Source: an uncultured Synergistales bacterium (GTDB lineage Bacteria > Synergistota > Synergistia > Synergistales > Aminobacteriaceae). From it: DNA of 64,000 nt. The stretch lies in NCBI GenBank assembly GCA_905234075.1, contig CAJOGI010000002.1, forward strand, positions 205,035 to 269,034, written 5' to 3'. A program made the position numbers and the translations under genes. Below are positions 59,914 through 64,000 of the stretch, in pieces (the stretch's first letter is position 1; each line of letters begins with the position of its first letter). The notes beneath the pieces were generated by a model, which was given only the letters and a program-made list of their open reading frames with translations, was not told the DNA's origin and did not search any database.

Positions 59914-60495
59914 TTAAAATCCTAAAGCGTTCAGCCAGATGGAAATTTCTTTTTCCGCGTCAATTCTTCTATTTTGTGCGGTTGAGCCGTACATTGAGAG
60001 AGGCTTTGTTACGCTCGCTCCCTTCATCAGTCTTTTGAGGGTGCTTTCAGTTCTTCCTGCGCCGCTCCCTTCGTGAGTGCAGAACGGAATTATTTTTTTG
60101 CCGTTCCAGTCGTGGCCCTCGACAAACGTATACATGCACATAGGAATATCGCCCCACCATATCGGATAGCCGAAGAAAATCGTATCGTATTCGGAAACAT
60201 CTTTGTCTTCGAGAATTTCAGGGCGTGCCTTTTGATTTTGTTCGCGCTTCGCCAAGTCAATGCACTCGTCATATTTTTCCGGATATTTTTTTGCGGGTTT
60301 GACCTCAAAAAGCTCCGCGCCCGTCTTGTTTGCAATCATTTCGGCTAAAATCATAGTGTTTCCCTTTTTGATAAAGCCGACCGAATAATTTTCATCAGCG
60401 CGTGAGAAAACTACGACAAGCGTTTTTGCTTCGGCAGCACAGGCACAGCTCATCAACGAGAGCACGACAAGTAAACTCAAGAAAAATTTATTCAT
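59914..60495 (-). CDS. exported flavodoxin-like protein
   Basis: 193 aa from the ATG at 60495, 7 bp after AAAGGG; a longer frame upstream lacks a ribosome site. A hydrophobic export signal (about 1-20) ends LMSC-ACAAEA: Cys17 could be a lipidation site. The rest is a flavodoxin_4 domain: LVVVFSRADENYSVGFIKKGNT (FMN phosphate-loop region is modified), PKKYPEKYDECIDLAKREQ, DTIFFGYPIWWGDIPM and FCTHEGSGAGRTE. Such secreted flavodoxins occur in anaerobes, but their electron partner is unknown. It has its own terminator/dispersed unit downstream. Confidence 0.88.
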   Translation of the reverse strand: MNKFFLSLLVVLSLMSCACAAEAKTLVVVFSRADENYSVGFIKKGNTMILAEMIANKTGAELFEVKPAKKYPEKYDECIDLAKREQNQKARPEILEDKDVSEYDTIFFGYPIWWGDIPMCMYTFVEGHDWNGKKIIPFCTHEGSGAGRTESTLKRLMKGASVTKPLSMYGSTAQNRRIDAEKEISIWLNALGF

Positions 60496-60667
60496 GAAAA
60501 ATCCCTTTCCCAAAATTTTTTTAGCCAGATCCTGCTGGCGGTTTTTAATTCTAAAACTTTTCCGCCGTAAATGACAAGTTCTTTTTAACCGCAATTTCAC
60601 GAATTGACGCTAATTTAAGACTCTCATAAAATTCATAAAAATTAAGTTTATTTGAAAGGGCTGAAAG

Positions 60668-61888
60668 ATTATTTTCAGAGCAGCTGATTTATTGTTGCCT
60701 AACGTTGAAGAAAATTCAAAATGGGCAGTCATTGCCTGCGATCAATTTACGTCGCAGCCGGAATACTGGGAGAAGGTCGAGAATTTTGTCGGCTATGCCC
60801 CGTCAGCATATAATTTAATTCTTCCGGAAGCAATGTTAAGAGATGACAACACACAGAAAATTTTTCAGATTAATTCCGCGATGAATGACTATCTCGAAAA
60901 AAATTTTTTCACTGAATATAAAAATTCTTATGTTTACGTCGAGAGAACTTTGCTTGACGGCTCAATAAGAAAAGGTTTAGTAGGCGTTATCGATTTAGAA
61001 GAATATGATTATAATCCCGGCTCAACGTCAAAAATCCGGGCTACTGAAGAAACCGTCAGGGAGCGTATACCGCCGCGAAAGTTAATCAGAGAGAACGCCG
61101 CGATTGAACTTTCTCATGTTATTCTGCTTTGCGATGATGAACGGAGAGATTTAATAGAGCCCCTGATGCTTTCAAGACATAGCATGAAAAAACTTTATGA
61201 CTTCGATTTAATGCTGGGGGGCGGAAAAATTCAGGGCTGGCTCGTTCGCGGCGAACAGTCGAGAGCTTTGAGCATGAGAATAAACAGCTACATAAGAAGA
61301 AAATCTAAAGAGCTTTCAGTTTTATTTGCGGTCGGCGACGGAAATCACTCGCTTGCTGCGGCTAAAGCATGTTATGAGGCCGGAGCGACTTCGCGTTACG
61401 CAATGGTCGAGCTTGAAAATATTTATGATGACGCGGTGAAATTTGAGCCTATTCACAGGCTTGTAAAAAATATTTCAGTTGAAGAAGTCATAACCGACAT
61501 TCAAAATAATATCTGCGTCAAGGGCTGGGCGAGCGCAAAAAATTCTTGGCCGATTAAATTTTATTCGCATAATAAAAACGGCGTTATTAATATCGATAAA
61601 TCTAAAGGGGCTTCGGCTTTGATAGTCCTGCAAAAATATCTTGACGAAAATAAATATAAAAATGAGAGTGAAAAATTTGAGATTGATTATATTCACGACA
61701 TTGAAGCATTAAAAGAACTTTCGGGCCAAGAAAATTCGCTAGGGTTTGAGATGCCGCCGTTTGATGAAAATGCTAAAAAAGATTTTTTCAAGATAATTTC
61801 AAAATCCGGGACGATGCCGCGAAAAACTTTTTCAATGGGACACGCTCAAGAGAAGAGATATTATCTTGAGGCAAGGAGAATTAAATAA
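60668..61888 (+). CDS. DUF1015-family protein, probable ATT start
   Basis: 406 aa if it starts at ATT 60668. A TTG start at 60692 would lack the conserved N-terminus and has no ribosome site, while AAAGGG lies 7 bp before the ATT. From ATT the protein opens IIFRAADLLLPNVEENSK, matching the xPADILLP opening typical of the family. Other marks: WAVIACDQFTSQPEYW, ERTLLDGSIRKGLVG, PPRKLIREN, FAVGDGNHSLAAAKACYE and FEMPPFDENAKKDFFK. DUF1015 has no defined biochemical role; a stray nucleotide change of the start codon is the alternative. It overlaps the EamA gene by one base. Confidence 0.8.
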   Translation: MIFRAADLLLPNVEENSKWAVIACDQFTSQPEYWEKVENFVGYAPSAYNLILPEAMLRDDNTQKIFQINSAMNDYLEKNFFTEYKNSYVYVERTLLDGSIRKGLVGVIDLEEYDYNPGSTSKIRATEETVRERIPPRKLIRENAAIELSHVILLCDDERRDLIEPLMLSRHSMKKLYDFDLMLGGGKIQGWLVRGEQSRALSMRINSYIRRKSKELSVLFAVGDGNHSLAAAKACYEAGATSRYAMVELENIYDDAVKFEPIHRLVKNISVEEVITDIQNNICVKGWASAKNSWPIKFYSHNKNGVINIDKSKGASALIVLQKYLDENKYKNESEKFEIDYIHDIEALKELSGQENSLGFEMPPFDENAKKDFFKIISKSGTMPRKTFSMGHAQEKRYYLEARRIK

Positions 61889-62748
61889 TGCTTGCGGATC
61901 TCGGCCTCTTATACTGCGCATTTTTCTGGGGCATAAGTTTTGTAAGCATGAAAATTTTACTGGACGTTTATCCTGCGTGCTGGATTTTATTTTTAAGATT
62001 TACGACCGCCGGAATTTTCATCTATTTATTTTTCCGTAAGCGCATAAATAAATCTTTGTCTCATGATTTCAAGAGCGGCACAGTGCTTGGTTTTTTGCTT
62101 TTTCTTGCGCTTGTAACGCAGACGGTCGGATTAAATTACATCGGCGGAGGGCGTTCGGCTTTTATTTCGGCGGTTTATGTTCTGCTTGTGCCTTTGATAG
62201 TGTGGGCAATGAAAAAAATTTTTCCCGGCTGGGTAACTTTGGGCGCGGCGTGTCTGTGCGTTTTCGGAATGTATTTATTGACCGGTGACGAAATGTCCGG
62301 GACTTTTAATTTCGGAGATTTTTTGACTGTCGTATGCGCGTTTCTCTTTGCGTTTCAAGTTATTTTAATCGATAAATACGATCGCGGCTGCGACCCGATA
62401 ACTTTGAGCTTTGTCGAATTTATAACGCTTGGATTTTTTTCGCTTGCTGCTTCGTTATTATTCGAGCCTAAAAAAGAATTAATAAACGTTGAAAGTTTGC
62501 CGGATTTAATTTTTACGATAATCTTTTGCACTTTCGGCTGCTACATGATACAGATTTGCGCTCAAAAATTTGTGAAGCCTGCGCGTGCCACGATAATAAT
62601 GAGCCTTGAGTCGGTCTTCGGACTTTTGGGCAGCGTAATTTTACTCGGCGAGCCCGTATCATTCAAGAGCGGTCTTGGCTGTGCATTAATTTTTATTGCA
62701 GTTCTTGCGGCGGAGCTTGAGCCTTTCATAAAATTAAAACATGCTTAA
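61888..62748 (+). CDS. EamA/DMT-family transporter
   Basis: 286 aa, ten membrane segments in two EamA repeats (about 3-130 and 145-280). Marks: GLLYCAFFWGISFVSMKILLDVYPACWILFLRF and SLESVFGLLGSVILLGEPVSFKSGLGCALIF. DMT exporters carry metabolites such as amino acids; substrate unknown. ATG overlaps the stop of the DUF1015 gene (TAATG), and its end overlaps the DUF3084 gene by 8 bp, so the three are translationally coupled. Confidence 0.92.
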   Translation: MLADLGLLYCAFFWGISFVSMKILLDVYPACWILFLRFTTAGIFIYLFFRKRINKSLSHDFKSGTVLGFLLFLALVTQTVGLNYIGGGRSAFISAVYVLLVPLIVWAMKKIFPGWVTLGAACLCVFGMYLLTGDEMSGTFNFGDFLTVVCAFLFAFQVILIDKYDRGCDPITLSFVEFITLGFFSLAASLLFEPKKELINVESLPDLIFTIIFCTFGCYMIQICAQKFVKPARATIIMSLESVFGLLGSVILLGEPVSFKSGLGCALIFIAVLAAELEPFIKLKHA

Positions 62749-63847
62749 TTTTTTCACGGGTACTAATTGGCTTTTAATATTCGCGCTGATTTTTGGAAGT
62801 GCTGCTCTCTCTGTGCTGGGAGACTCGTTAGGCTCGCTTTACGGCAAAAAAAGAATAACTCTTTTCGGCCTGCGTCCCAAGCGCACGAGCCAATTAATAA
62901 CGGCAATGACGGGAGCTTTTATTGCTGTCGGAATACTTGCGGTGATGTCAATTTTTTCTCAAGATGTCCGCACAGCTTTGTTCGGAATGAAAATGCTGCG
63001 CCAAGAAATGTACGACTTGCAATTTCAATTAAACAGGAGCGAAGAAAATACCGCCGAGATGAGAGCGAGCCTTGCCGAAGCGTCAGCTAATCTTGAACTT
63101 ACGGGTTTTGAACTTGACTCAATGAAGAACGATAAATTAATTCTCGAACAGGAGAAAAAAGAATTAGAAGCCTCGTTAAAAATCATGCGTGAAGAGTCCG
63201 AGCAGTTAAAGCACGACTTGAAAGCAATGAAAAGCGACGTGATAGCTTTGAGCGCGAATGTTTTATTAGGACAGGCCGCCTTTGAGCCTGACATGACGCA
63301 CGTAGAAATTATTTCAGGTCTCAACGCATTGAAGCAGCAGGTAAGATTAAACGTCCTCACAAAAATTTCGGATCAATCTTTCACACGCCTTCGCGATGTT
63401 CCGATAACTTTTGACGAAGAAAAAGAAGCGGCTTTAATTAAAGAGCTTGCAAGCTCAGATATTAGGCAGTACGTTCGGGCGTTGTCGGGAGAAAATTACA
63501 CGCTCGGAGAAAATTTGAAGATTGATGTAATTCTTCAAAGCGGGCCGAGCATTATAACTTACCGCAAGGGCGAACCTGTATATCGAAAATTTTTCACGAA
63601 TGATAAAAAAAATTCACCCGAAGAAATTTTGCATGTATTTTTGCGCGAGCTTAGAAATAAAGTTATAAGCGACGGAATTTTGCCGGACCCCTCAACAAAT
63701 AACGTAGGAACTTTGGAAGGCGAAGCGTTCTTTTCCGCTGTCGAGGAGCTTGGAGCAATCACCGAGCCTGTTATAATCAGCGCAGTTGCAAAAGAAGATA
63801 TTTACACCGAAGGGCCGGTCATGATTGAAATAATTTTTGAGGAGTGA
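62741..63847 (+). CDS. DUF3084-family membrane protein
   Basis: 368 aa. Two N-terminal membrane helices (about 10-30 and 50-70) around the loop LGSLYGKKRITLFGLRPKRTSQL. A long coiled coil (about 80-170; LNRSEENTAEMR, LEQEKKELEASL) leads to a C-terminal alpha/beta domain (190-368). Two-helix plus coiled-coil layout and sequence match DUF3084 of cyanobacteria and Synergistota; function unknown. It is the third of a tight cluster with EamA and a following partial gene. Confidence 0.88.
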   Translation: MLNFFTGTNWLLIFALIFGSAALSVLGDSLGSLYGKKRITLFGLRPKRTSQLITAMTGAFIAVGILAVMSIFSQDVRTALFGMKMLRQEMYDLQFQLNRSEENTAEMRASLAEASANLELTGFELDSMKNDKLILEQEKKELEASLKIMREESEQLKHDLKAMKSDVIALSANVLLGQAAFEPDMTHVEIISGLNALKQQVRLNVLTKISDQSFTRLRDVPITFDEEKEAALIKELASSDIRQYVRALSGENYTLGENLKIDVILQSGPSIITYRKGEPVYRKFFTNDKKNSPEEILHVFLRELRNKVISDGILPDPSTNNVGTLEGEAFFSAVEELGAITEPVIISAVAKEDIYTEGPVMIEIIFEE

Positions 63848-63855
63848 AAAATTTT

Positions 63856-64000
63856 TATGAGAGAACCTGAATTTGTAACGCAGGACGTATTCAAGATAAG
63901 CAATGAGAGTTTAAGACAGCGTATTGAGACGGAGCAGGAATTAAATGACTCAAGAATGGAGCAAATAAAATTAGTTGTCGGAGAGGCATTGTCTGAAATG
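63856..64000 (+). CDS. 5' part of an unidentified gene
   Basis: ATG after GAGGAG (overlapping the DUF3084 stop), then 48 open codons to the window edge. The visible part is charged and helical (REPEFVTQDVFKISNES, RMEQIKLVVGEALSEM) with no signal peptide or known motif. The gene is cut by the window, so no function is called; position suggests it belongs to the same operon. Confidence 0.7.

Noticed and set aside
60496-60600. N-terminal 35-residue extension of the flavodoxin-like protein
   Set aside because: It would bury the signal peptide behind a basic stretch and lacks a ribosome site.

Overview
The window looks like a chromosomal segment of a gut- or rumen-type member of the Synergistota (Synergistaceae). 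The clearest sign is the Synergist-CTERM sorting tail (GGGC, then a membrane segment, then a basic end). It closes the large surface protein at 24125-28120 and is also readable, out of frame, just after the small secreted protein at 23447. The transport profile fits an amino-acid and organic-acid fermenter: TTT (Tct), TRAP, Liv ABC, DAACS, 2-hydroxycarboxylate, AEC and APC carriers. The DNA is AT-rich with A/T homopolymers between genes, and TTG start codons are frequent.

Layout. 1-3346: end of an ankyrin-repeat gene, a kinase-less PASTA membrane protein, rpe and a RodZ-like gene. 3391-9126: membrane-anchored nuclease, a structured element with a 38-codon ORF, an orphan PilB-type ATPase, hisS, NikR, a two-TM protein, tRNA-Pro and a SYLF protein. 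9175-11569: D-Ala-D-Ala dipeptidase, pepA and rpmB on the minus strand. 11903-14919: tctC-tctB-tctA. 15012-15889: small ORF plus methyltransferase, bounded by a perfect 55-bp direct repeat. 16070-20953 (minus): PQQ-like propeller, ilvD, ilvC, acylphosphatase and a SMUG1-type glycosylase. 21192-23282: polysaccharide deacetylase, CcdA-like protein, RidA. 23447-28182: two Synergist-CTERM surface genes, one frameshifted and one behind a promoter with a G9 tract in its spacer. 28249-36771: aspS, then a KduD-like SDR with a Liv operon (livH, a GH3 lipoprotein, livM, livG, livF, livK). 36807-41564: APC permease, hybrid histidine kinase, PatB-type lyase. 41693-45528: tRNA-Gln, glmU, prs, glmM. 45591-55510 (minus): DAACS symporter, then a TetR / dehydrogenase / aldolase / FGGY kinase / TRAP / pgi catabolic block. 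55585-59237: malic enzyme, 2HCT carrier, AEC carrier. 59341-64000: cold-shock protein, exported flavodoxin-like protein, DUF1015 protein, EamA transporter, DUF3084 protein and an incomplete gene.

Functional themes. One is uptake of small carboxylates and amino acids coupled to decarboxylating or aldol catabolism: malic enzyme with a 2HCT carrier, and a TRAP transporter with a kinase and an aldolase. Another is cell-envelope precursor supply and turnover: glmU/glmM, GH3, DdpX-like dipeptidase, deacetylase, PASTA and RodZ. Branched-chain amino acids are both made (ilvCD) and imported (Liv).

Three layers of non-coding structure stand out. (i) A dispersed intergenic unit occurs four times: an extended -10 box, a short hairpin with a T-run, then a conserved ACTACA...CTAC core and an AT-rich tail. 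(ii) About seventeen arrays of a degenerate heptamer (TTAGGAG-like) sit mostly at stop codons. (iii) A homopolymeric G tract lies exactly inside a -35/-10 spacer. These, and the structured small-ORF element at 4012-4310, are the best candidates for undescribed biology. No CRISPR array, rRNA, insertion sequence or prophage was seen.
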